Positions 1-5,358 of a stretch of DNA of 9,955 nt are shown here, piece after piece. This DNA comes from Chloroflexota bacterium. Lineage in GTDB: Bacteria; Chloroflexota; FW602-bin22; JAMCYS01. The notes beneath the pieces are model-generated. The model was not told the DNA's origin and made no database searches. It worked only from the letters and a program-made list of their open reading frames with translations. The position numbers and the translations under genes were made by a program. Where the stretch lies: contig JAJZQK010000076.1 of assembly GCA_021847625.1 (NCBI GenBank), positions 1-9,955 on the forward strand. The letters run 5' to 3'. Numbering within the stretch: the stretch's first letter is position 1; each line of letters opens with the position of its first letter.

Positions 1-333
1 AACGGGGAGCTCGGGCTTTCGGCGGGAAAGGTCGCCGCCCAGACGGCCCACGCCGCCCTCGTGCTGCAGGGGGAGCGCGGCCAACTGGCCGCCTGGGCGA
101 AGTGGCAAGCGGCGGGACTGCCGATGGCCTTGCTGCGGGCCCCCGCCCGGCTCGTCAGGGAGCTCGTCGCCGGTGGCCAGGCCTTTGGCGTCGAAGACGC
201 CGGCCGCACCCAAACGCCGAGCGGCTCGCTCACGGTGGCCATCGCCCCACCCAGCCTACCGGCAGACTGGCCGCGCGACGACGCAACCATCCTCGCCACC
301 GCCGATGCCCGCACCGTCCCCAAACCGCGCTAG
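1..333 (+). CDS. pth2: Pth2-family peptidyl-tRNA hydrolase, N-terminus missing (partial)
   Basis: The reading frame is open from base 1 to the TAG at 331-333, giving 110 residues. Two blocks match the Pth2 fold (archaeal/eukaryotic-type peptidyl-tRNA hydrolase, unrelated to bacterial Pth). The first is GLSAGKVAAQTAHAAL (residues 5-20), with the Lys and His of the GKxAAQxxHA signature. The second is VEDAGRTQTPSGSLTVAIAP (64-83), the DAGRTQ-x(2)-GS-x-T signature. Family members cleave the ester bond of peptidyl-tRNAs released from stalled ribosomes. Only a short N-terminal strand should be missing, as the family is about 115-125 residues. After the usual end of the domain there is an extra tail of about 25 residues (PADWPRDDAT onward) that is not typical. 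It converges on nrdJ, with a 527-bp repeat-filled gap between. The family call is fairly secure; enzymatic activity is inferred. Confidence 0.75.
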   Translation, partial: NGELGLSAGKVAAQTAHAALVLQGERGQLAAWAKWQAAGLPMALLRAPARLVRELVAGGQAFGVEDAGRTQTPSGSLTVAIAPPSLPADWPRDDATILATADARTVPKPR

Positions 334-397
334 CGGACAGGCCGAGGCGACGCCCCGGAAGAGGCGACACGAAATCCACCCTGCCGTGCGGCAGACC

Positions 398-518
398 GTA
401 GGGCAGGGGCTTGTCCCCTGCCGCCCCGTAGTTTCCCTCGCCGTATCCCCAAAAGGGCGAGGGCAAGGAGGGCCGGCTCGACGCCGGCCGGGCGGCAGGC
501 CACAAGAGCCTGCCCTAC
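398..518. repeat. Inverted pair of GTAG-headed hairpins (REP/BIME-like)
   Basis: The arms are 398-426 (+) and 490-518 (read on -), each 29 nt and each starting GTAGGGCAGG. They agree at 25 of 29 positions. Each arm is itself a hairpin. The left stem is GGCAGGGG (402-409) with CCCCTGCC (415-422) and loop CTTGT. The right stem is GGCAGGC (494-500) with GCCTGCC (508-514). The four differences fall at paired stem positions: 408:416 is G:C on the left and C:G on the right, and the adjacent pair changes from G:C to T-G. A GTAG tetranucleotide at the foot of a stem-loop, in head-to-head pairs, is the known layout of REP elements recognised by RAYT transposases. Confidence 0.7.
435..463. repeat. CCCTCGCC...GGCGAGGG palindromic repeat
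   Basis: CCCTCGCC (435-442) pairs perfectly with GGCGAGGG (456-463) around a 13-nt loop. It sits in the middle of the 398-518 element. A close relative with a 9-bp arm lies at 2913-2947. This resembles the widely dispersed repeat often mistranslated as 'LTLSQ-x-GRG' in bacterial genomes. Confidence 0.6.
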
Positions 519-548
519 GTGTCCGAGGATAGGCACCGTAAGCAGCCT

Positions 549-723
549 GTAGCGCGGGGGCTTGCTCCCCGCGGCGTCTCTCTAGCTCTCTTCCCGGCCT
601 ATCACCGTCCCTGCAAACGGCTAATCCATCGTTTCTACCGCCGCAGAGGGTTGGCCGGCAGACACACCGACCCACGCCAAGCGCCTGCCCTACCGGACCG
701 CGGGGGACAAGTCCCCGCGCTAC
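549..723. repeat. Second inverted pair of GTAG-headed hairpins, CTTG loops
   Basis: The left unit, 549-574 (+), reads GTAGCGCGGGG then a GCTTGCT loop then CCCCGCGG. The right unit, 698-723, read on the minus strand starts with the same GTAGCGCGGGG and has loop ACTTGTC. The two 26-nt units agree at 23 positions, and the differences are all at 12, 17 and 18, inside the loop. About 123 bp separate them. A partial unit of the 398-518 type lies at about 675-693 (on the minus strand GTAGGGCAGGCGCTTGG). Stem sequence differs from the first pair but the architecture is the same. Confidence 0.65.
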
Positions 724-794
724 GGCTTGGCCGCCTGCTAGGTGGAACGAGGGAGAGCGCCAGCCCCATCATCCACCAGGCGAACGCACGAGTC

Positions 795-836
795 CTCTCT
801 CCCTTCCAGGGGGAGGGAAAGGGAAAGGGTGAGGGT
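795..836. repeat. Purine-rich dispersed repeat (CCCTTCC...GGGAGGG type)
   Basis: A CTCTCTCCCTTCC tract (797-807) runs into a GGGGGAGGG/AAAGGG run ending GTGAGGG. The composition and order resemble the 2913-2947 repeat (GAGAGGGTGAGGGCGAGGG), although the stem is imperfect here. Probably a degenerate member of the same dispersed family. Confidence 0.4.
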
Positions 837-842
837 CGGCCT

Positions 843-856
843 GGCACGGCCGTGCC
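843..856 (-). terminator. Palindrome just after the nrdJ stop, possible terminator
   Basis: GGCACGGCCGTGCC is a perfect 14-bp palindrome starting 4 bases beyond the nrdJ stop codon (861-863, minus strand). It could fold in the transcript but has almost no loop and no U-run follows, so a Rho-independent role is uncertain. Confidence 0.3.
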
Positions 857-860
857 GGCC

Positions 861-2681
861 CTAGCTCCCCGGCGAAGCTTTGATGCTTTCGCGAAGGCTC
901 GTGGGGGGGACGGTAGGCTCGGTGTGGATGCCGTCCCAGGTGCAGGTGGGACATGCCCGGTTGAGGTTCAGCACCTGCCTGTCGCGCGAGCCGTAGCGGT
1001 AGACCGTTACCCCCTTGCAGCCAAGTTGGTAAGCCAGCATGAAGACCTTGCGCACGTCCTCTTTGCTAGCACTGGTGGGGAAGTTGACCGTCTTGGAGAC
1101 GGCGTTGTCGACGTAGCGTTGGAAGACCGCCTGCATGCGCACGTGCCATTCGGGGGCAATCTCCAGGGCCGTGACCAGGACGCGCCGCAGGTCGGCGGGC
1201 ACCTCGCGAAGGTCCTGCACCGTCCCGCGCTCGGCCACCTTGCGCATCAAGTCCTCGCTGTAGAATCCGTGCTCCTTGGCCAGGCGGAGGAAGACGGGGT
1301 GTACCTCCACCAACTCTTCCCCCTCGAGGATGCGTCGGAAGTAGGAGAGCGCGAAGACGGGCTCGATGCCGCTGGAGCAGTTGGCGATGATGCTGATGCT
1401 CCCCGTGGGGGCGACCGTGGTCACGGTGGCGTTGCGCAGGCGCGGCCCGCCCTCGGCCTCGTACTTGCTACCCGAGTAGTTGGGGAAGACCCCTCGCTCC
1501 CGCGCCAGGTCCGCCGAGGCGGCGTGGGCCTCCCGCGCGAAGAAGCGCATCAACTCCTCGGCGAAGTCTAGCGCCTCCTCTGAATCGTAGGGAATGCCTA
1601 GCTCGATAAGGGTATCGGCCAGGCCCATGACCCCGAGGCCTATCTTCCGGTTGCCGTGACTGAGCGTGTCGATGGCCGGCAAGGGGTAGCTATTCACGTC
1701 GATGACGTTGTCTAGGAAGTGGACGGCGCTCCTGATGGTGCGGGCCAGGCGGTCGTAGTCCAGCACGGCCCGCCCGCCGTGCCAGCTGAGCATCTGTCGC
1801 AGGTTCAGCGAGCCGAGGTTGCACGACTCGTACGGTAGAAGAGGCTGCTCCCCGCAGGGATTGGTCGCCGTCATGGGGCCCAGCTGGGGAGTCGGGTTGT
1901 CACGGTTGATGCGGTCGAGGAAGATCATCCCCGGCTCGCCGTGCGCCCAAGCGTTCTCCACGATGCGGTCGAGGAGGTCCCCTGCCGCCACGGTCTGCAC
2001 GACCTGGTTATCACGTGGGTTCACCAGGCCAATCTCCCGCCCCTCCTCGACGGCCCGCATGAAGTCGTCGGTGACGGCCACCGATAAGTTGAAGGAGGAG
2101 ACGGCGCCCGGCGTGCGCTTGACGGCCAGGAACTCCCAGATGTCGGGATGATCGAAGCGGAGGATGCCCATGTTGGCGCCGCGCCGCGTGCCCCCCTGTT
2201 TGATGACCGAGGTGGCGGCGTCGTAGATCGTCAGGAACGAGATCGGTCCGCTGGCCAGCCCGCTCGTCGTCCGCACCAGGTCGCCCCGGGGCCGGACCCG
2301 GGAGAAATCGAAGCCGGTGCCCCCGCCGCTGTGGTGAATGAGGGCCGCTTCCTTGAGCGTTTCGAAAACGCTCAGCAGGGAATCCTCGATCGGCAGCACG
2401 AAGCAGGCCGATAGCTGCTGCAGCTCCCTGCCCGCGTTCATGAGCGTCGGCGTGTTCGGCAAGAAGCCGAGGCTCGCCATCAGCTCGTCGAACTCCTGCG
2501 CCGTCGCCTCGACGTCGGCGCGTGGATCGTATAGGGCGTCCGCCTGGGCAACGTTTCCGGCCACGCGGGCGAACATCCGGGCCGGCGTTTCGACGACGTT
2601 TCGCTGGGCATCCTTGCGTAAGTAGCGCCGCTCCAGCACGCGCAGGGCGTTGGGCGGGAGCTGCGGTATTGTCTCTTTCAC
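861..2681 (-). CDS. nrdJ: Class II (adenosylcobalamin-dependent) ribonucleotide reductase
   Basis: It reduces ribonucleotides to deoxyribonucleotides using a radical generated from coenzyme B12, so it needs neither oxygen nor a separate radical subunit. I chose the GTG at 2681 (606 residues): the homologous N-terminus (LPPNALRVLERRYLRKD) starts at once, and GGAAGGG lies 10 nt upstream. Visible motifs are FLPNTPTLMNAG (73-84), redox Cys93 in QLSACFVLP, the finger-loop N274-P-C276-G-E278 (Cys276 the likely thiyl radical), partner Cys287 in ESCNLGS (11 residues on, as in Thermotoga NrdJ), phosphate-binding PTGSIS (425-430), and a C-terminal C577-P-T-C580 tail pair that would pass electrons from thioredoxin. 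There is no N-terminal ATP-cone, so no ATP/dATP activity switch is expected. No cobalamin riboswitch was found upstream on this strand. The longer open frame, to 3146, is repeat-derived. Confidence 0.95.
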   Translation of the reverse strand: MKETIPQLPPNALRVLERRYLRKDAQRNVVETPARMFARVAGNVAQADALYDPRADVEATAQEFDELMASLGFLPNTPTLMNAGRELQQLSACFVLPIEDSLLSVFETLKEAALIHHSGGGTGFDFSRVRPRGDLVRTTSGLASGPISFLTIYDAATSVIKQGGTRRGANMGILRFDHPDIWEFLAVKRTPGAVSSFNLSVAVTDDFMRAVEEGREIGLVNPRDNQVVQTVAAGDLLDRIVENAWAHGEPGMIFLDRINRDNPTPQLGPMTATNPCGEQPLLPYESCNLGSLNLRQMLSWHGGRAVLDYDRLARTIRSAVHFLDNVIDVNSYPLPAIDTLSHGNRKIGLGVMGLADTLIELGIPYDSEEALDFAEELMRFFAREAHAASADLARERGVFPNYSGSKYEAEGGPRLRNATVTTVAPTGSISIIANCSSGIEPVFALSYFRRILEGEELVEVHPVFLRLAKEHGFYSEDLMRKVAERGTVQDLREVPADLRRVLVTALEIAPEWHVRMQAVFQRYVDNAVSKTVNFPTSASKEDVRKVFMLAYQLGCKGVTVYRYGSRDRQVLNLNRACPTCTWDGIHTEPTVPPTSLRESIKASPGS

Positions 2682-2691
2682 CTTCTCGCAT

Positions 2692-2698
2692 CCCTTCC
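2692..2698 (-). promoter_or_regulatory. Ribosome binding site that decides the nrdJ start
   Basis: On the minus strand GGAAGGG precedes the GTG at 2681 by 10 nt. The spacing is slightly long, but no ATG with a better site exists in this frame downstream of the repeat. An inverted repeat (CAGTTCC 2715-2721 with GGAACTG 2732-2738) lies just upstream in the leader and could fold near the site. Confidence 0.5.
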
Positions 2699-2738
2699 TT
2701 TGAAAATGCCATCCCAGTTCCTCACCGACTGGGAACTG

Positions 2739-2764
2739 GATCCCCGCTTTCGCGGGGATGACAG
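2739..2764. repeat. Dispersed 'VIPAKAGIQ' palindrome (ATCCCCGC-TTTC-GCGGGGAT)
   Basis: ATCCCCGC (2740-2747) pairs with GCGGGGAT (2752-2759) around a 4-nt loop. Read on the minus strand in the nrdJ frame it encodes SVIPAKAGIQ, a well-known signature of a short palindromic repeat scattered through many bacterial genomes and often mistaken for protein. It lies in the nrdJ leader region, about 60 bp upstream of the start. Confidence 0.75.
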
Positions 2765-2824
2765 AAGACCTAGGCAGGCACCGACCATCCATATAGGCGA
2801 CAACCCGTATTCGTCCGATAATCC

Positions 2825-2882
2825 GTAGGGGCCGGCGGCCCTGCCGGCCCCGGCGGACCCGCCTCGGGCGGGCCGCCCCTAC
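2825..2882. repeat. Compact inverted pair of GTAG-headed hairpins
   Basis: The 58-bp element begins GTAGGGGC and ends GCCCCTAC. The left unit has a 9-bp stem, GGGGCCGGC (2828-2836) with GCCGGCCCC (2843-2851). The right unit, read on the minus strand from 2882, starts GTAGGGGC and has an 8-bp stem (2867-2874 with 2856-2863, one G-T pair) closed by a CGA loop. Same head-to-head arrangement as at 398-518, with a different stem sequence. Confidence 0.65.
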
Positions 2883-2912
2883 GAGTACCAAACCGGCCGC
2901 CGAGAGCGTGTT

Positions 2913-2947
2913 CCCTCGCCCTTTCTGGGAGAGGGTGAGGGCGAGGG
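2913..2947. repeat. CCCTCGCCC...GGGCGAGGG palindromic repeat
   Basis: CCCTCGCCC (2913-2921) pairs perfectly with GGGCGAGGG (2939-2947). In the nrdJ frame on the minus strand it reads LALTLSQKGRG, a familiar false peptide from dispersed repeats. Related copies lie at 435-463 and about 795-836. Confidence 0.65.
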
Positions 2948-3340
2948 TCGTCCTCGGAGCCTCGCTTCCGCGTCTGTCTGAGCGACGAGCAGGACGCGTG
3001 CCACTGCTTCCATTCTTCCGGGGTAGTCGGGTTGGCCCAAGGCCGATCGGCGGCCAGCGCGAAGGCCCTGGATGCTTCCAGCCCACCCCTATAGCCGAGC
3101 TGGGGCAGGACCGCCGTACCGGGTCGGGTGGGAAACCGACCACCATGCGCTGACCATGCCTGAACCGCTGCCGGCCTTGGCCACCCGTATACTCTATGTA
3201 GGGGTAATTCCACCAATTCCCAGAGGGTTACTCGGAACCGACACCACGAGGACGAGGTCCTCACTCACCACCTTGACACCGATCGACCGAACACAGCGTC
3301 ATATACCCAGACGTCGGACACGGATCAGCAGCTAGGCATC
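2948..3340. other. Rest of the divergent gap, no gene recognised
   Basis: This stretch must hold the promoter of the downstream + gene and probably that of nrdJ, but no hexamer pair at standard spacing stands out. A 6-bp dyad GAGGAC-GAG-GTCCTC (3248-3262) is a possible small operator about 90 bp before the + start. A TTGACA at 3273-3278 has no good -10 at 16-18 nt. The minus-strand frame across 2770-3264 runs through repeats and is not credible as a gene overall. Confidence 0.5.
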
Positions 3341-3345
3341 AGGAG
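3341..3345 (+). promoter_or_regulatory. Ribosome binding site of the coiled-coil gene
   Basis: AGGAG lies 6 nt before the ATG at 3352. It is the clearest Shine-Dalgarno match in this leader and supports that start. Confidence 0.7.
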
Positions 3346-3351
3346 ACCGCC

Positions 3352-5049
3352 ATGATCGAACTTGACAAGGGCCTCACGACTGCCGACCCAGCGCAGGCAG
3401 ACCAGGGGCCGATGGACATCGTAGAGTGCGCGCTGGCCGAGGCCAAGCGCATTCGCATTGAGGCGATACGGGCAGCAGAGGGCAACTACCGGTCCATGAC
3501 CGCCGCGGCGCAGAAGAAGTGCGACGACCTGATCGCCGGGGCGGAGCGGAAGTGCGAGGAGATCGTCGAGGCCGCCAAGAAGGAGGCCGAGATGATCATC
3601 GAGGAAGCCAGGCTGCAGGCCGAACGCTATGAAGCCGAAAGTAGCAAGGCAAACCCCGGGGCGAGCATGGAAGAGACCTCCGGCTCGGCGCAGGAGATCG
3701 TCGAACTCGCGCTGGAGGAGTCGCAGCATATTCGTCTCTCGGCGATGCGCGAGGCGCAGACGTTGCGCGCCGAGATCGTCTCCCGGGCCCAGAACGCGGC
3801 GGCCGAGACGGAGCAGCGGGCGCAGGAGAAGGCGCGACAGCACCTACAGCAGGCGCAGGCCAGCCTCAGGGTCGTCGACGAGGAGGTGGCGCTGCTCCGC
3901 GAACGCTTCTCCGCCCTTGTGCAGCGGCTCTCCTCGCCTGAGGCGGTGGCCTCGGGTGAAGCCGTGGGCAGCCCCGGGGAGGCGGCCATGCCGCGGTCCG
4001 CTCAGTTCGGCGGCAGCTCTGCCGCCCAAATCGCCGCAACCCAGCCATGGGAGATGGCGGAAGGGACCGGCGAGCGTCAGAACGGACATCACGAGGTAGT
4101 CGACCTCGCGGCCCTGGCGCCCGCCCTGCCGGATGGCCCCACCCCTGTCGAGGCAGAAGTCGAGGGTGAGGAAGACAACGCCGACCCTGCCGTCGACTCG
4201 CCACCCGACGGGGAGGTGATCGCCTCAACCGAGCTGGAAGATGGTGGGCAACAAGAGGAACAGCCCCCTTTCGCGTTAGCTGAGCCCGGCAATCCCGGCG
4301 GCCAAGACGCCGTGAGCTCAGCTATGCGAGAAGACGAGGAGACTGAGTCAGAAACCGAATCGGAACAAGGCCAGACGCTCGAAACGCAAGACGTCCCTAC
4401 CTCCCACCCGGAAGAGCCCGACCCGCAGTTGGAAAGCGCCGAACAACAGGTCACCACCGATCAGGATGTGACCCAAGTGGAGGCTGGCGACGAAGCGCAA
4501 GAGAGCCCCACGGGTAGCCTCGAGGCAGAAGGCACCCAGAGCGAGGGTTTGCCGGCAGCCTCCGAAGCGATGGAATCCGCGCCAGTACGCCCTGGGCAAG
4601 AGGTGGAAGACGACCGTCGGCCGGCAGCAGAGGCCGGGACGCCCATCGGCGGCCCGGACACGGGCGAAGTCAGCGTTGTAGAGCCGACGGCACACGACTG
4701 GACCTACGGGTCTGCTCCCGTGGACCCTCCTGCCGCCGTCTCGCGGCCGCTGGACGATCCCTCTCCCGAGGACTGGGAAGCGGCCAGGAGGCTGCTGATG
4801 CAGCGGCTGAGCGAGGAGCGCGAGGAGCGCATGCGGCGGAACAGGCAGCAGCCGAAGCAAGCCGCGGAACAGGCCCAGGCCCAGCCGCCAGAGCCAGCGG
4901 GAGAGGGCGAGGCGGCGGATACCCGCCCCGGCGAGGGGGCGTACGCCCTGCAAGAACGACTGCGGGCAACCTCGCCGGGCCAGACCCAGCGTCCCTTTGG
5001 GGTGAGGGCACTCCTCTCCATCATCGGCAACCGCGACGACGACTACTAA
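3352..5049 (+). CDS. Unrecognised protein: duplicated coiled coil plus acidic low-complexity region
   Basis: 565 residues, with no family recognised. The start is supported by AGGAG 6 nt upstream. Residues 22-100 and 115-190 are predicted by eye to be helical coiled coil, rich in Ala, Glu, Lys and Arg, and look like a duplication: DIVECALAEAKRIRIEAIR (22-40) matches EIVELALEESQHIRLSAMR (115-133). Over 22-43 against 115-136, 11 of 22 residues are identical. Residues about 195-460 are acidic and low in complexity (Glu, Asp, Gln, Pro, Ser, Thr; e.g. EDEETESETESEQ at 328-340), probably disordered. A more ordered basic-helical piece follows (PEDWEAARRLLMQRLSEEREERMRR, 472-496), then a Gln/Pro/Ala stretch, and the tail RPFGVRALLSIIG (547-559). 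There is no signal peptide or membrane segment, so it is likely cytoplasmic. The helical part recalls DivIVA-like or stalk-type proteins, but only in composition. It has no operon partner: the next + gene has its own promoter. Confidence 0.75.
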   Translation: MIELDKGLTTADPAQADQGPMDIVECALAEAKRIRIEAIRAAEGNYRSMTAAAQKKCDDLIAGAERKCEEIVEAAKKEAEMIIEEARLQAERYEAESSKANPGASMEETSGSAQEIVELALEESQHIRLSAMREAQTLRAEIVSRAQNAAAETEQRAQEKARQHLQQAQASLRVVDEEVALLRERFSALVQRLSSPEAVASGEAVGSPGEAAMPRSAQFGGSSAAQIAATQPWEMAEGTGERQNGHHEVVDLAALAPALPDGPTPVEAEVEGEEDNADPAVDSPPDGEVIASTELEDGGQQEEQPPFALAEPGNPGGQDAVSSAMREDEETESETESEQGQTLETQDVPTSHPEEPDPQLESAEQQVTTDQDVTQVEAGDEAQESPTGSLEAEGTQSEGLPAASEAMESAPVRPGQEVEDDRRPAAEAGTPIGGPDTGEVSVVEPTAHDWTYGSAPVDPPAAVSRPLDDPSPEDWEAARRLLMQRLSEEREERMRRNRQQPKQAAEQAQAQPPEPAGEGEAADTRPGEGAYALQERLRATSPGQTQRPFGVRALLSIIGNRDDDY

Positions 5050-5121
5050 GGCTGGCGAGGATGCGCGCCGGCCCCCTCAAGCTGCCAGGCAACCCACCGG
5101 GTATGGTGGGATCGCGCCCTC

Positions 5122-5142
5122 GGGGCGGCGTTTCGCCGCCCC
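5122..5142 (+). terminator. 9-bp GC hairpin after the coiled-coil gene
   Basis: GGGGCGGCG-TTT-CGCCGCCCC is a perfect 9-bp stem with a 3-nt loop, 72 nt beyond the stop at 5047-5049. Flanking GGTGGG and CCCACC can extend it. No T-run follows, so it may be a terminator or one more dispersed repeat. Confidence 0.5.
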
Positions 5143-5165
5143 ACCGGTCCTTCTCATCCATCACT

Positions 5166-5186
5166 GTTGACCGCTAGGATGTCAAC
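5166..5186. promoter_or_regulatory. GTTGAC-N9-GTCAAC dyad upstream of the AOR promoter
   Basis: GTTGAC (5166-5171) and GTCAAC (5181-5186) form a 6-bp inverted repeat with a 9-nt spacer, centred about 83 nt before the expected transcription start. Position and form suit an activator site, but this is speculative. Confidence 0.3.
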
Positions 5187-5223
5187 CGGGAGCTCCGATT
5201 CCCCGTAGCATCGTGCTGACTGC

Positions 5224-5252
5224 TTGACCCTCCAACCGAAGGTTGCTATGAT
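5224..5252 (+). promoter_or_regulatory. Sigma70-type promoter of the AOR gene
   Basis: TTGACC (5224-5229) and TATGAT (5247-5252) are separated by exactly 17 nt, each one base from consensus. Transcription would start near 5259-5260, leaving a leader of about 100 nt before the ATG at 5359. It is the best promoter match I found in the window. Confidence 0.7.
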
Positions 5253-5259
5253 ACCTTGC

Positions 5260-5358
5260 GATACCGTTACCGAAACGGCGTTCGTTTTGAGGCATGCTCC
5301 CATTCCTCGGCACCCGAGGTGCACAGCAGGGAGCCAGACTACAGCCAGAGGAGTGATT
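5260..5358 (+). promoter_or_regulatory. Structured 5' leader of the AOR gene
   Basis: Two structures can be drawn. A small hairpin pairs CCGTT (5264-5268) with AACGG (5274-5278). A larger nested one has outer stem GCTCCC (5296-5301)/GGGAGC (5329-5334) and inner stem CCTCGG (5305-5310)/CCGAGG (5314-5319) with a CAC loop. The ribosome site AGAGGAG (5347-5353) follows, 5 nt before the ATG. A cofactor-sensing leader is possible because the gene needs a tungsten or molybdenum pterin, but I cannot match it to the Moco/Tuco RNA motif by eye. Confidence 0.4.

Larger units (their letters stand above)
334..860. other. Gene-free convergent gap packed with palindromic repeats
   Basis: No convincing gene lies between the two converging stop codons. 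The interval holds two inverted pairs of GTAG-headed hairpins (398-518 and 549-723), a stray related half-unit (about 675-693), a 7-bp inverted repeat GGCCGGC (471-477 with 483-489), two members of a CCCTCGCC/GGCGAGGG-type repeat (435-463, about 795-836), and a short palindrome beside the nrdJ stop (843-856). The frames open here are broken up by these repeats and look non-coding. Confidence 0.8.

Noticed and set aside
334..860. CRISPR array suspected from the repeated GTAGGGCAGG and CTTGT units
   Set aside because: The units are inverted rather than direct, spacing is irregular, and there are only two or three copies; they fit REP-like hairpins instead.
519..1571. Plus-strand frame of 350 codons
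   Set aside because: It begins in the repeat array and then runs antisense through nrdJ, whose motifs are unambiguous; long antisense frames are expected at this GC content.
3000..3040. GCCACTG followed by AGTCGGG, reminiscent of a cobalamin riboswitch
   Set aside because: It is on the plus strand, pointing away from B12-dependent nrdJ, and the other conserved parts of the riboswitch (GGGAA/GGTG region, full B12 box) are absent.
2682..3146. Extension of the nrdJ frame to a 761-residue protein
   Set aside because: The added part encodes SVIPAKAGIQ and LALTLSQKGRG, known false peptides from dispersed palindromic repeats, and NrdJ homology starts right after the GTG at 2681.
2770..3264. Minus-strand frame of 164 codons in the divergent gap
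   Set aside because: Its C-terminal half is translated repeat (PHPLPERARE, GPPGPAGPPAP). A middle stretch (TPEEWKQWHAS) looks slightly protein-like, but there is no ribosome site or recognisable domain; at most a gene remnant.
3273..3307. TTGACA and TATACC as a promoter for the coiled-coil gene
   Set aside because: The spacer is 23 nt, well outside the usual 16-18 nt, and no better -10 lies at the right distance.
5224..5358. Earlier ATG (5224) as the start of the AOR gene
   Set aside because: It coincides with the -35 element, has no ribosome site, and adds 45 residues with no family similarity; the ATG at 5359 has AGAGGAG at 5 nt.
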